Below are positions 51,815 through 64,000 of a stretch of DNA of 64,000 nt, piece by piece (position 1 is the stretch's first letter; each line of letters opens with the position of its first letter). The notes beneath the pieces were generated by a model. The model was not told the DNA's origin. It searched no databases and saw nothing but the letters and a program-made list of their open reading frames with translations. The stretch lies in contig NC_073745.1 of assembly GCF_029784135.1 (NCBI RefSeq), positions 48,112,116-48,176,115 of the forward strand, given 5' to 3'. The position numbers and the translations under genes are program-made. The stretch comes from Toxorhynchites rutilus septentrionalis. Taxonomy: Eukaryota > Arthropoda > Insecta > Diptera > Culicidae.

Positions 51815-53880
51815 TAGTAAAACTTACAGAGATTTATAACTCAAGGTGCCTGGGGAAATCAGCATTGTAAATATATGCAAGTCGGTAGCATTTTCATATT
51901 GCAAGTAAGCTGAGTGATACGATTAATTCTAGCAAATAAAATTGAAATTTGAAAATTTTGTGTTGGCTGCTTCGTGAAATTTTATATCATTGACGATCAT
52001 GCATTGTGAAACATTTAGCATAAGTGTACATGAAAAATGATATATGGTAGTTGTATATTAATATGGTAGTTGTGTTAAAAATGACTTGAAATATGAAACG
52101 ATCTTTTTCAATTTTCATAAATAAAAACCAATCTGTGTTCCCTAGGATGCCAATGAAAGAGGTCATCTCGAATTTCAAAAAGTTACCCCATAAAAAATGT
52201 TCACCACCTCGAAAAAACACTCTATGCAAAATTTTAGTTCAATCGGACACAAAGCGCCAAAGTTTCAGTTTTTTGAAAATCTAAAAACACCCAAGGGGGT
52301 GTTATTTCGGGGTTTTCGAAAAAAAAATTTATGCCAAATGTCTTAAAATTGCATGAAACGAGATCTACTGTCATCTCGGCTTTCTTTTTTTTTATCAAAA
52401 ATCGACACTCTGGGACTTTTTTTCGGAATACGAGACGAAAAAAATGGTTTTGGGTATCAATAAAAATTGTTATCTCGATTTTTCATTCGGAACTTTCGGC
52501 GAAATGTTGATTTGCACGATAATATAACATATGCAAAATACTAGCTCATTCGGACTTTATTTACTAATGTCTAAATTTGAGTTTTTTGAAAACCGTAGAA
52601 TCACCGGAAATCGAGGTTATAAAAAAAATAGTGCCAAACTTCCTAAACACTCCCATACTCCCTGATGTATATGAATAACAAAATAGTCGTGATTTCAACA
52701 GTATGATTGAATGAATAGAAAATTTCGCAAAGAACGAACACAAAGAAGCGAATGTCGTGAATATCGAAACACAAAACCATTAAACCAGGCTTCCGAATCT
52801 CGCTCTATACCGACATTTCAGCAACAGGGTACTCACCAGAGAGCTCAATTTTTTACCTCCAAGTAGAAGCTCACCATTTGCTAGTGTTGTGATAATACTT
52901 CTTCACGTTGTTTGACTGGCTTTGGTATGGTCACCAAAGATAATCGAAGTACTAAATTTGTGGATTATCTTAGTGTGAGTACCATCATTTGATACTTACG
53001 ACAAATCGCAGCTCTGCCTTGTAGACGGTAAAACGCAAAGTGCACAAATCAAAACGTGGAATTTAGTGCAGCAGAAATTCAAGCACATTTCATTGCACAG
53101 TTCCGCATTATTATTCCAATGCAGGGAAAGTGCACTGAAAACACTGGGAACAACTGGGAGAGCACAGATTGCTTGTACCACTCGACCAATCGGTAGTCAG
53201 GATTTTCATTCAGATAATGCTTAACATTTTTCAATAGTACGATAATTAGATTCAGAAAGTGTATGACATTCTTCAGCATTAGAAAAACATCGATTCATAC
53301 AAAAATCTAGTAAATCTATTGGAAAATTACTGAACGTTATTGTTGCGCTCAAAATTGGATAATTTTCGCGATGCGAATGATTTTTTGGTTTTTCAGTTCG
53401 CTCCCCAAATTTGTTCCCAAAATCCTACGTCAAAAAATAATTTTGTGACTACACCAAACCCTGGTTCGAATTACAACTGTATTATTACTTGTGATGAAAA
53501 GTAAATTACTTGTGGTAATTATATGTGCTTTTATCCTGTTTTCAGATCAGAAACCACATGTTTGAACCATCTATTTGGTTCGGCTTTGGTTCCATATTTC
53601 CACATGATAACATAAGCTCATGAATATCTATTAAAGTTCGTAAGAAACTTCTATCCCTCATCCAATATTCTATTAATTGCTACATACAATATCAACTCAC
53701 CACCAAATTTCCTTGTAAGTAACATTTGCATGATAGGTCTTTCGATACATTCGTAGAACAACATTTATAAAATTCGTCGAATTGAAATGTCGCACACATG
53801 CTCATCATACTTTGTAAACCCTATTTATACAAACGTAATTTCTTCTTCTGTGAACACTGTCTTTTACTTAGCGATTCTAC
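51815..53880. other. AT-rich DNA with one 288-bp-family monomer
   Basis: 52260-52620 holds GCATGAAACGAGATCTACTG, AAAATCGACACTCTGGGAC and 'ACGATAATATAACATATGCA' in the order of the 288-bp repeat (reverse orientation in part). The rest has no gene recognised. Confidence 0.4.
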
Positions 53881-55130
53881 CCGCAAATGTCGTGGAGATT
53901 AATTAGATGCCTCAGTGCACCGAATCACACACACCAGTCAGTTCCTCTCGTAGATTCTCGAGTGCAGACGCAATTCACAGCCAAACTTTCCGAAAACGAC
54001 GACAGTCGGTGGAGTTAATGAAACCTCAGCAACGAAAACAATCTTCAAATGCCGAGATAGCATATAAGTGTTCGAATGAGGCAACATCTTCACCTCCAAA
54101 TGGCAAAACTTTCTCCGCGGTGTGAGCAACTGTTGCCAGCAATGTCTAATGATCTAACCATCGCGAACGAACGAACGAACGAACGAGTTTGGTCCATGTA
54201 AGCCAACCTCACATTAGATCCGACAGCGATGCAGCTTGGCTGCTTGTCTCGACGAAAGGATGCTCAGGTTTTACCAAGCGGCGACTGTTGCCAGCATCCG
54301 TGCCTCCGAGAGAGAAGTTTGCAGATGTCTTCTGGGACACCGACATCGTCTTCTAGTTGTGTCTGAAACTGTTTTCACCACGTGGTATAACACAATTCGC
54401 CTCAGCAGACTCGAAATGAGTTCAATCCAAATGACGTTTCGCTGGACGGGGTCAATTGACTCATCTGGGCCGGGTCGGGTCGGACTCGAACCGGAGACGT
54501 TCACCGTCGTTTGCATACGACTGCTGTCTGCACTGATGGCGGCGATGAAGCGAATCAACCGTTAATAATCCTATTAGAATTAGATACTTGTAGCATTCAA
54601 ACGCCGGACATGGCGGCCAAGCGAATATGTACTCTGTGCTGCGAGCAGGAAGGCCAATTTGAACTGCCCGAATGGAGCGTGTAATTCACTTTAAATTGAA
54701 ATTAGATTTACTCCCAAGGCAGGTGGGCTTTCGCAAATGCTGCACACAATCCAAGACTGTGAAAACTGTTGCATCTCTCCCGGCGAGGGTTTAATCGATT
54801 AAATTGCTCGTAATTAGTGTCGGTCCTTCAGTTGGAGAATACCTGAGTAGTGAGGTTAATTAGAAGGAATTGGAATTTTAGCGTAATTGAATGGCCAACG
54901 ATGAGCAGCGATTGTTTTGATATTCATTGATTCAAATCGTTGTTGTCGGCATATTGTAATTGTATTGGATTAATATTGTTTATTTCTATGACAGATTCAA
55001 TCTAAATAAATATGAATGGTTGTATCTGATTGTTTTGCTCTGTTGTAATCACATTTTACTTTAGTGACAACTATTTTGGGACACACAGTAATATTATTAT
55101 ATTATATTTTGATAGTATTAGCCAGCGGCG
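53881..55130. other. Unique, GC-balanced DNA with homeodomain-type sites
   Basis: No repeats shared with the window. Contains a (GAAC)n microsatellite at about 54166-54187 and AATTA/TTAAT-rich segments at 54680-54900 (for example TTTAATCGATTAAATTGC at 54789). ORFs of up to 109 residues overlap on both strands without domains. Possibly host regulatory DNA. Confidence 0.35.
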
Positions 55131-55518
55131 TAGTGAGGGTAGACGGCGTTCCAAAAAGTACCACTTTTATCGATTTTTTTTACTTGTTTTGAGATTGTGA
55201 TATTTTGTATAAATATGAGGAAAACTACTTACTTATACCAATGTTCACTTGGAGCAGTTTATTCGTATTTAAAATGCTACAAATATCATTACCAGCTTCG
55301 CTTATTCTCTAGCCAAATCTATGCCTTGCGTGCTTTAGCTGAGTCTAAAATTGCATCAAAGTCTTAGCGATTCTTTCTCGTTCGAATGAATTGCCAAGCC
55401 ATTGAGTCGGGCTTGGCTTGTATTAGAACGCAGATAATTTCCAATCAATTTAAGCTTGCTGAAACTGGGTTCGCCCGATGCCGATGCCATGTCAGTAAAA
55501 TTCGTAGCGCCGTCTCGA
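55131..55518. other. Spacer, nothing recognised
   Basis: No domain or repeat recognised before the Helitron-like element. Confidence 0.3.
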
Positions 55519-56411
55519 TCTATATATATATGGATAATGGATTTCTGTCTGTCTGTCTGTCTGATTCTTATGGAATCGGAAACTACTGAACCGATCGTCA
55601 TGATAGTTTGAGACCCCTTCACCCTCTCTAAGGGGGGGGGGGGTTGCCATACAAATTGAACACACATTTCTACATTACTCGAGAATCAATTAAGCAAATG
55701 AAACGAAATTTGGCCTGTGGAGGTTTTAGGGTGCAATAAATGTTTTTGTGGTGGTTAGACACTCAAACCCCCTCTCTAAGGGGGGGCTGCCATACAAATG
55801 AAACACAAATTTCTGAATTACTCGGGAATTAATCAAGCAACTGAAACCAAATGTGGCATGTGAAGGTTTTAGGATGCAGTAAATGTTTTTACGATGGTTA
55901 GATACTCCCTCCCCCCTCTCTTAGGGGGGCTGCCATACAAATGAAACACAAATTTCTGCATTACTCGAGAACTAATCAAGCAAACGAAACCAAATTAGGT
56001 ATATGGAGGTTTTAGGGCACAATAAATGTTTTCACAATGGTTAGACACTCCATCCCCCTCTCTAAAGGGGGGCTACTATACAAATTAAACACAAATTTCT
56101 GCATTACTCGAGAATTAATCAAGCAAACGAAACCAAATGAGGCATTTGGAGGTTTTAGGGGGAAATAAATGATTAAATGATGGTTAGATACACCCCACCC
56201 CTCTCAAAGGGGGGGGGTTGTGGTGGGTTTTGGGGAAGCTAGGAATTTCATTGTAAAAGGTAAATTCAACGGGGTCGATTAGAAGATCAATCAATGAACT
56301 GTTCTGCGATTGGACTCATGAACTTGCGCTTAGTAAGGAAACGTGAATGTTTGAAGGTATTGATAACAAGAAACAAATTTTGTGTGGGACGAAGTTTGCC
56401 GGGTCAGCTAG
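55519..56411 (+). mobile_element. Helitron-like non-autonomous element, complete
   Basis: Flanked by A on the left and T on the right, it begins TCTATATATATATGGATAAT with TTTCTGTCTGTCTGTCTG, contains four minisatellite units with anchors at about 55669, 55811, 55955 and 56097 (period ~143 bp), and ends TTTGCCGGGTCAGCTAG. It has no terminal inverted repeats, target duplication or coding region. This is the cleanest copy for defining the family. Confidence 0.75.
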
Positions 56412-57176
56412 TGTTAGGATAAAATGCTGCCTAAGAGCATCGAAGAGTTCAGGTCAGAGAATTGGTCCTTCATCGGCGTCTTAAATACTGCCACCTCTGA
56501 TACACAGTTTCCTCTGTTCCTCTGTTTCAACATCTGATTCATGATCCTGATCCAATTGATTCATGCTCATAGATGTTAGTCAGTCTCTCGTTAAAAATGA
56601 AAAATCTGATGCTATAGCAGTGGTGGCCAAACATCTCATCACCCCTTCCTTCCAATAGAATATGTTTTTAAGTCTTCGTTAATAAGTAGTAGTTTGATTG
56701 TAGGATGTTGTTTTAGGTAGCGTGAATAATGATTCCTTCTCAAAAACTAATTAGTTATAATAACAATAGGCTCTTTTATTTTTTATGTTTTTATATTTAT
56801 TGCGAACAATTTTCTTTTAAACTCATGCTATCCTGAATGTTTGTTTTGTACCTAATAAAGCGCTGAAAACATTAGTTTTTTTATATTTTCGACTTTTTTG
56901 TTCATATTTTTGTTCAAATGCACTCAAATTTATTTGCAAACAGGCTGCCAAATAGTAATCTGTCAAAGGAGAGCAATGTTTTGTATATCCGGAAAATGTT
57001 ATCAACAACACAATTACCCGCAAAGTAAATTCCAAAAGTGCAGTAAATATATTTTTGAATTGAAATGCTTTTGAAATCAAGAGCTTCATCTCTCTTTATT
57101 TTGAAAAATATATCGCCATGAAAATTGAAGATCTCATTTTCAATCAATGATTTTTAATTTGATTGATATTTTTTCT
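56412..57176. other. AT-rich DNA, nothing recognised
   Basis: Two overlapping minus-strand ORFs (77 and 88 residues) lack domains. No element ends seen. Confidence 0.3.
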
Positions 57177-57268
57177 ATGTCCATCATTGAATGGAAATGA
57201 CGTGAATTATATTATGAATCATTTTTTTGACGTAGGACTACGTCTAACCTTTCAATGTAGGGGCCCAT

Positions 57269-58534
57269 TTCTATATTTCGATGTAAAAAAATGTTCAGTT
57301 TTTGAACGTTAATACCTCCTCAATTAATGAATGGATTTTGATTCGAAATACACACATTAATAGAAAATATCCTCAGCATTTGTTTATATGCTATACATCA
57401 CGGTTTTTCAGCTCATATAAAGTTCAAATTGATGAAAAATTGAAAGAAAGAAACCCCTACTTTCCCATACATTTTGTCTGCTATCCCGCAGCAAACAGCT
57501 ATACATTACAAGCAACCACAGGAACGGGCGGAACGTAGGAACAAGGTGAAGACGAGTGGGGAGCGCAGGAGAGATTATGTATATAGGCGGTGGCTACAAT
57601 GTAGACTATATGATTATATAAAGAAAGCGATGGTGGTGCTTGGCCTCATTCTATCGCCGGACACCAAGCAGGAATGTATGTTCCCAACAATTCTAACTTC
57701 CCAATAGCGACGATCGATTGCAGCATTCGTAAACAAATATTGATATGTAATATAATATCCACTTCGATAATATTCACTACACCATATCATATCGTGTTCT
57801 TCACTACCAAATCCATAGTCAATGGCACCCATCGGTATCGAATTATCATCGATACCTCGGATTTCGCTAAATGCTCCGTTAGATCCGACAGGCTTCAAAT
57901 TTCGTCTCCTAAATTGTGCTTTCAAGAGTGTTTTTTTTTTTGGTTGATGTTTTAAATTCAATTCATTTTGATTCGCTATAATGACACAATGAAAAACGAG
58001 ATCATGCACCCACTTATTGAGGATATGATTTATTGGCAGTTGCCATTAATTTTTTTTTTATACTTGGCACCTGGGGGTGTAATGATCATCTCCGATATTT
58101 GATCCACAATTCCCTTGCCCTGGACTTGCGTTTCCGCAAACTGCTCTTTATACGTAGTTAACTAACTATATTGACGTTTTTGAGAGACAAATTCCTCACA
58201 TCATCGGATTTCAATATTATTGCGCACAGTTTTTTGCTGATGGATATAATGGTAGTTGATGAAAGTTAGAATATTATCATCAATTTTTCAATGATTCATA
58301 AATCCATTATGACTTCCAACCGAGCTCCATAAGTCGTAATCGATTTTTGTATTGGAAATCGGAAAAAAATTTCCGATTTTTGTAATTGGAAACAATGAAT
58401 CTGAAATCTTCCATCACTATGGAAGATTTCAGATTCATTGTTAAATTTATCACACAATAATTCTCCTGATGCAATAAAATTCCTTTCACAGTCTTCAAAA
58501 GGCTTGTTATGCTTTAATAAAATTTCATTTACTT
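57269..58534. other. Segment present only in the left arm of the inverted duplication
   Basis: This ~1.27-kb block has no counterpart on the right. It holds several small ORFs on both strands (up to 131 residues at 57614-58009, minus) without domains, and a small perfect hairpin at 58391-58442. Its right edge is CATATG, the same word found at the junction on the other arm. Confidence 0.6.
58391..58442. repeat. Perfect 24-bp hairpin with 4-base loop
   Basis: AACAATGAATCTGAAATCTT plus CCAT, the loop CACT, then ATGG and the exact complement to 58442. No run of T follows as expected for a Pol III terminator at once. It could be a small foldback or a chance microRNA-like stem. Confidence 0.9.
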
Positions 58535-58654
58535 CATATGGTGCTATTGTGGCTGTTTTCGATTTCGAATTCGATCTCGAGAAAACACGAGAAAATAAAC
58601 TCTGCAAAACATTCATTTTAAGCTAACGATAATTTCTTTTTATTTTAATACTAG

Positions 58655-59176
58655 CTGACCTGGCAAACTTTGTCCCGCCCAAAATTTGTTTTTTGTTATC
58701 AATACCGTCAAACATTCACGTTTTCTTACTATGAGCAAGTTCATGGGTTCAATCGCAGAACTGTTCATTGATTGATCTTCTAATCGACTGTTGAATTTAC
58801 CTTTTACTGTAAAATTTCTAGTATTTCTAACAAATCTCATCATTATAATATCAGATTATTTTCAGAAACAATTCTCGTTCAAGATTTTTCAACCACTTGC
58901 AAATAACATGTTTCTCCGTTGCACGGAATAAATGTTTTATACAGAAAATATGATAGACAAAAGACAGCCCTAAATCGGACAATTCCTTCCTTGAGTTCTG
59001 CTCTTATCAACATATTCGGCGATACTTTTTTATTGTTATAGATAGAAGAAGATATATGAATGCGGTTTCATCACATTAAAATCCATCTCCAGTTTCGAAC
59101 AAAGATCAATTTCGCTAGCGCAAACATCAAATGGACTAACAGCACTTGTCAATATGTAATTGTAGAACATATGGGA
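58655..59176 (-). mobile_element. Helitron-like 3' half in the left duplicate arm
   Basis: The minus strand ends GCCAGGTCAGCTAG at about 58655, followed by T. The long-form middle and 3' region match 36995-37600. The copy is cut at the arm edge and has no 5' end. Confidence 0.6.
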
Positions 59177-59704
59177 ATTTAATTTTCCAAATTTACCCTT
59201 TTTCCTTCAGAGTTTTCCGAAAATTTCCAATTGTCATGTTTTTTCAACACACTGATAGATATTTTTCATTATCTTCTCCTACACTTTGAGCATATTCGCT
59301 GTACTAAATGTTAGTTTTTTCATATTTATTCTTTCTATTTTAGTCTACTGCTTCGTTTTTTCTTCTTTTTGTTTTTCTGGTATGGGACGTTTCATATAGC
59401 ACATGGACACTGACAGATTTCAGGTAATTTGATTTCTTCATAACTACATTGTGTCAGCCAGACCACTGTCGGCCTAATCATGTCCACACTCACCTGCGGG
59501 AGCTGTTGGGGGAGGAATGATAAGCAACAGTCGATCACGTGCTTCACGGCATCTCCCTAATTCCTCAATACTGGTGTCAAACCACCATAAAAAACATTTA
59601 TCGCACCCTAAAACCTCCACATGCCAAATTTGATTCCATTTGCTTGATTAGTTCTCGAGTAATGCAGAAATTTGTGTTTCATTTGTATGGCAGCCCCCCT
59701 TATG

Positions 59705-60237
59705 TCCCATATGTTCTACAATTACATATTGACAAGTGCTGTTAGTCCATTTGATGTTTGCGCTAGCGAAATTGATCTTTGTTCGAAACTGGAGATGGAT
59801 TTTAATGTGATGAAACCGCATTCATATATCTTCTTCTATCTATAACAATAAAAAAGTATCGCCGAATATGTTGATAAGAGCAGAACTCAAGGAAGGAATT
59901 GTCCGATTTAGGGCTGTCTTTGGTCTATCATATTTTCTGTATAAAACATTTATTCCGTGCAACGGAGAAACATGTTATTTGCAAGTGGTTGAAAAATCTT
60001 GAACGAGAATTGGGTCTGAAAATAATCTGATATTATAATGATGAGATTTGTTAGAAATACTAGAAATTTTACAGTAAAAGGTAAATTCAACGGTCGATTA
60101 GAAGATCAATCAATGAACAGTTCTGCGATTGAACCCATGAACTTGCTCATAGTAAGAAAACGTGAATGTTTGACGGTATTGATAACAAAAAACAAATTTT
60201 GGGCGGGACAAAGTTTGCCAGGTCAGCTAGTATTAAA
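59705..60237 (+). mobile_element. Helitron-like 3' half in the right duplicate arm
   Basis: Inverted counterpart of 58655-59176, ending TTTGCCAGGTCAGCTAG followed by T at 60238. A 67-codon frame in both arms differs at one residue, in line with recent duplication. Confidence 0.6.
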
Positions 60238-60452
60238 ATAAAAAGAAATTATCGTTAGCTTAAAATGAATGTTTTGCAGAGTTTATTTTCTCGTGTTTTC
60301 TCGAGATCGAATTCGAAATCGAAAACAGCCACAATAGCACCATATGGGCCCCTACATTGAAAGGTTAGACGTAGTTCTACGTCAAAAAAATGATTCATAA
60401 TATAATTCACGTCATTTCCATTCAATGATGGACATGTATGTATATATTTATA

Positions 60453-62153
<1,701 letters not shown>

Positions 62154-62155
62154 TA

Positions 62156-63130
62156 GGCCGTATGAATAAAAACAAAATTCACCTTTACTTTACTTCATTC
62201 TAGCAGTCGAGCAGTGAGATTAAGTTTTTACTACGTTTGGTATGAATGAAAGAAACAACAAAGTATTTACTTTTCGAAAATGGATGTTTAGCTGATTTCG
62301 TATGAATAAAACAGCATTCATCAAGTATTTACTTCGTTATTATCAAGTATGCCCCTGAGCATACTTTGGATCTGAAAACACTATCATTCGTTTTGATGTC
62401 ATATCCGATTTATGTTTAATGCTGCTATCTTGCGCTTAAAGTTAAACAAGTTAACGATCCGCATTGATGGCATTGAGCTTCGTTTACTAGTTTAGGGGAG
62501 CGTAAAAAAATTGATTGATTTTCAGGCGGAATGAACACGTTTTTAAAATTTAAATTATGAATATAGAATAACCTTTCCGTACCAATTTGGCATTCTGTTT
62601 AAATGAAAAACACTTTTGTTTGCAGGTGGTGAAAAAATCTTGTACGAATATTGTTTTTGAAGACAACTTTATATTATAATGAAAAGTTTCAGTAATGATG
62701 TTGGAAATGTATAGACAAAGGGTTAAATAAATGTCGGAAAAAGTATTTTAAGTGATTAAATAACATGATGTGATGATTTTCATTCAAATTTTAACATTTG
62801 AAAACTGGCTTCGTGTCTTCTAATATGATAGGTATTACACTAACGAGATAGGGACCCAAACTGTGGTCCCTAATTGAAAGTCGCCACCAGACGTCGACAC
62901 TATTCCTTTTTCATCGCGAATTCACGCTTTGTCAAAAAAAAAAAAACGTTTTGAAACGAAACCTAAACAATCAGTTGATAGGTGATTGACAAAGTAAAAA
63001 CTATGTTCGAATTCGAAAATCAAATTAGTAAAGTAAACTTTTATTCATACGGATTCAAGTAAATACTAGGAAAGTTTACTTTACTTGGAAACGGGCAGAA
63101 TAAGTAAATACTTTTTTTATTCATACGACC
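62156..63130. mobile_element. 975-bp TA-flanked element with GGYCGTATGAATAAAAA ends
   Basis: Left end GGCCGTATGAATAAAAAC and right end (inward) GGTCGTATGAATAAAAAA, with TA at 62154-62155 and 63131-63132. Internal CGTATGAAT copies (62299, 63043 inverted) and AAGTAAATACTT words make the subterminal regions repetitive. A stretch at 62620-62720 resembles the Helitron 'GCAAGTGGTTG' region. No coding domain. Confidence 0.65.
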
Positions 63131-63149
63131 TAATGACGCGCCACACAGT

Positions 63150-63268
63150 CTGATAAGTAAATTGATCTATTTACGTGTGCTTTGCTCTTCTCTCACAAAC
63201 ACTATTACCCCTTTTTTACACGTGGGTTTACCTATACTACTACAACGGCTAGCTTTCACCTTCACCTT
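63150..63268 (-). repeat. Repeat block, inverted copy of 16012-16160
   Basis: On the minus strand it reads TTAAGGTGAAGGTGAAAGCT, then TAGTAGTATAGGTAAACCCA and GTGTTTGTGAGAGAAGAGCA. This matches the flank into which the LINE at 14822 inserted. Noncoding. Confidence 0.6.
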
Positions 63269-63374
63269 AAAACACCGGACAACGGAGACAGTTCATATGA
63301 TCATTGTTGAGTTATTAATAGAACAGTAGCCCGATGTGATCGTTCTCCATCGCTGGTGATTGTTGCGTGGACGT

Positions 63375-63482
63375 AGTTATTCTGTAACAACACAAAGATG
63401 GTCAAATGAGGGCCCTGAGTTTTGAACTCACGATCGATCGTTTACTAAGCGAACGCGCAACCAATGTGGCTACGGAGACCCC
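63375..63482 (-). mobile_element. tRNA-type SINE (type 3)
   Basis: Minus strand: GGGGGTCTCCGTAGCCACAT, A box TAGCCACATTGGTTGCGCG, B box GAGTTCAAAACTC, then AACTACGTCCACGCAACAAT. Both promoter boxes fit RNA polymerase III consensus. The anticodon arm is too degenerate for a functional tRNA. The second copy is at 33990-34172. Confidence 0.6.
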
Positions 63483-64000
63483 CCAGGTATATGTAGCAAA
63501 AAATTGAAAAGGTATCGATATAATGTGATGTTGTTTCAGTTTTGCGAAAATCAAAGAGAGGTGATTGGTTTCATGTACGTACAGAAGCAACTACTCATGA
63601 TGGATGTTTTTTACTCAATTGAAAGATGAAATATAATCCGGAAAAAATTGCAATTGAAAATTCTTGGATTTTGGCACACCAAAGGGCCAGTGGCCCCGGC
63701 AAATGCCGGGTTTGCCGGCCGCACACTACGCTACTGGTATTAGTTTCACGTTTCAATCTCATGGAGTATACTTGTGTATAGCTCAAGGTCATTCTGCACA
63801 TCTTGCGCTATCGTAAGGACATGAACACAATACCTTTAACAAATTGTGTAACTGACTCTGATTGCTCATCTCCAGTATAATTTGTCTGGAACTAGTATAT
63901 CTCCAAACCGCATCCGGACAGCTTTCCGTAATAAATCAAACCTCCAGGTGCCATTTCGCCTGACGGATTCAACAGATAAAACTGTGAAATAAAGCAAAAG
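63483..64000. other. Right end of window, nothing recognised
   Basis: Two small minus-strand ORFs (62 and 68 residues) without domains. No element ends seen. Confidence 0.3.

Larger units (their letters stand above)
57177..60435. repeat. Large inverted duplication, two matched arm segments
   Basis: Two blocks pair in inverted orientation: 57177-57268 with 60344-60435 (92 bp, one difference seen), and 58535-59176 with 59705-60346 (642 bp each, about 99% by the sites compared). On the right the two blocks are adjacent, while on the left they are separated by 57269-58534. The central spacer 59177-59704 contains a piece of the Helitron-type minisatellite (59571-59700). Confidence 0.9.

Noticed and set aside
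63410..63482. tRNA gene on the minus strand
   Set aside because: Good promoter boxes but no proper anticodon arm; a second copy at 33990 with the same extra body shows that it is a SINE.

Overview
The window looks like nuclear DNA of an insect, most likely a mosquito (Culicidae). It is AT-rich with no bacterial gene organisation. It carries tRNA-derived SINEs that resemble the mosquito Feilai type, a DD37E mariner-like element that resembles the mosquito ITmD37E family, LINE fragments with mosquito-type coding regions, and many TA-flanked MITEs. The species cannot be named from the sequence alone. I find no convincing intact host protein-coding gene, no genuine tRNA or rRNA gene and no CRISPR array, so the window is best read as intergenic or intronic DNA built mainly from nested, decayed transposable elements.

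Layout. 0-9 kb: a hairpin repeat, a 213-bp MITE, a MITE that carries a tRNA-type SINE (3750-4336), a ~2-kb DNA transposon with long inverted arms and a broken internal coding region (4662-6729), a mariner remnant, an 'ACGCGG' repeat element and a SINE with target-site duplications. 10-17 kb: a long Helitron-like element interrupted by a pogo-like element (10652-11878), a mariner remnant, a 5'-truncated LINE with an RNase H coding region (14822-16010) and a compact Helitron-like copy (16360-17105). 17-23 kb: dispersed repeats, a truncated SINE, then mostly unique and more GC-balanced DNA with one small ORF. 22.8-31.4 kb: minisatellite, MITEs, and a three-level nest at 27.8-29.9 kb (mariner remnant interrupted by a SINE, which is interrupted by a DD37E element), then a 288-bp tandem repeat. 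31-35 kb: unique DNA plus a second SINE type and a relative of the 4662-6729 element. 35.9-37.9 kb: two Helitron-like copies joined head to tail, each with a tiny LINE 3' tail inserted. 38-41 kb: unique DNA. 41-47 kb: minisatellite, MITE pieces, a transposon whose ends are satellite arrays (44266-45312) and another MITE. 47.9-51.2 kb: an element interrupted by a LINE pseudogene (EN and RT domains). 51.4-51.8 kb: a near-perfect palindrome with 207-bp arms. 55.5-56.4 kb: another Helitron-like copy. 57.2-60.4 kb: a large inverted duplication ending beside a ~243-bp (TA)n tract. 61-64 kb: a 975-bp MITE-like element and another SINE.

The parts do not form a pathway. Their value is as a record of insertion order: target-site duplications, one empty site, and nested insertions give relative ages. 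The most unusual structures are the 207-bp-arm palindrome, the inverted duplication with a deleted segment, the tandem Helitron-like junction, and transposons that seem to have carried a SINE or a gag-like fragment as cargo.
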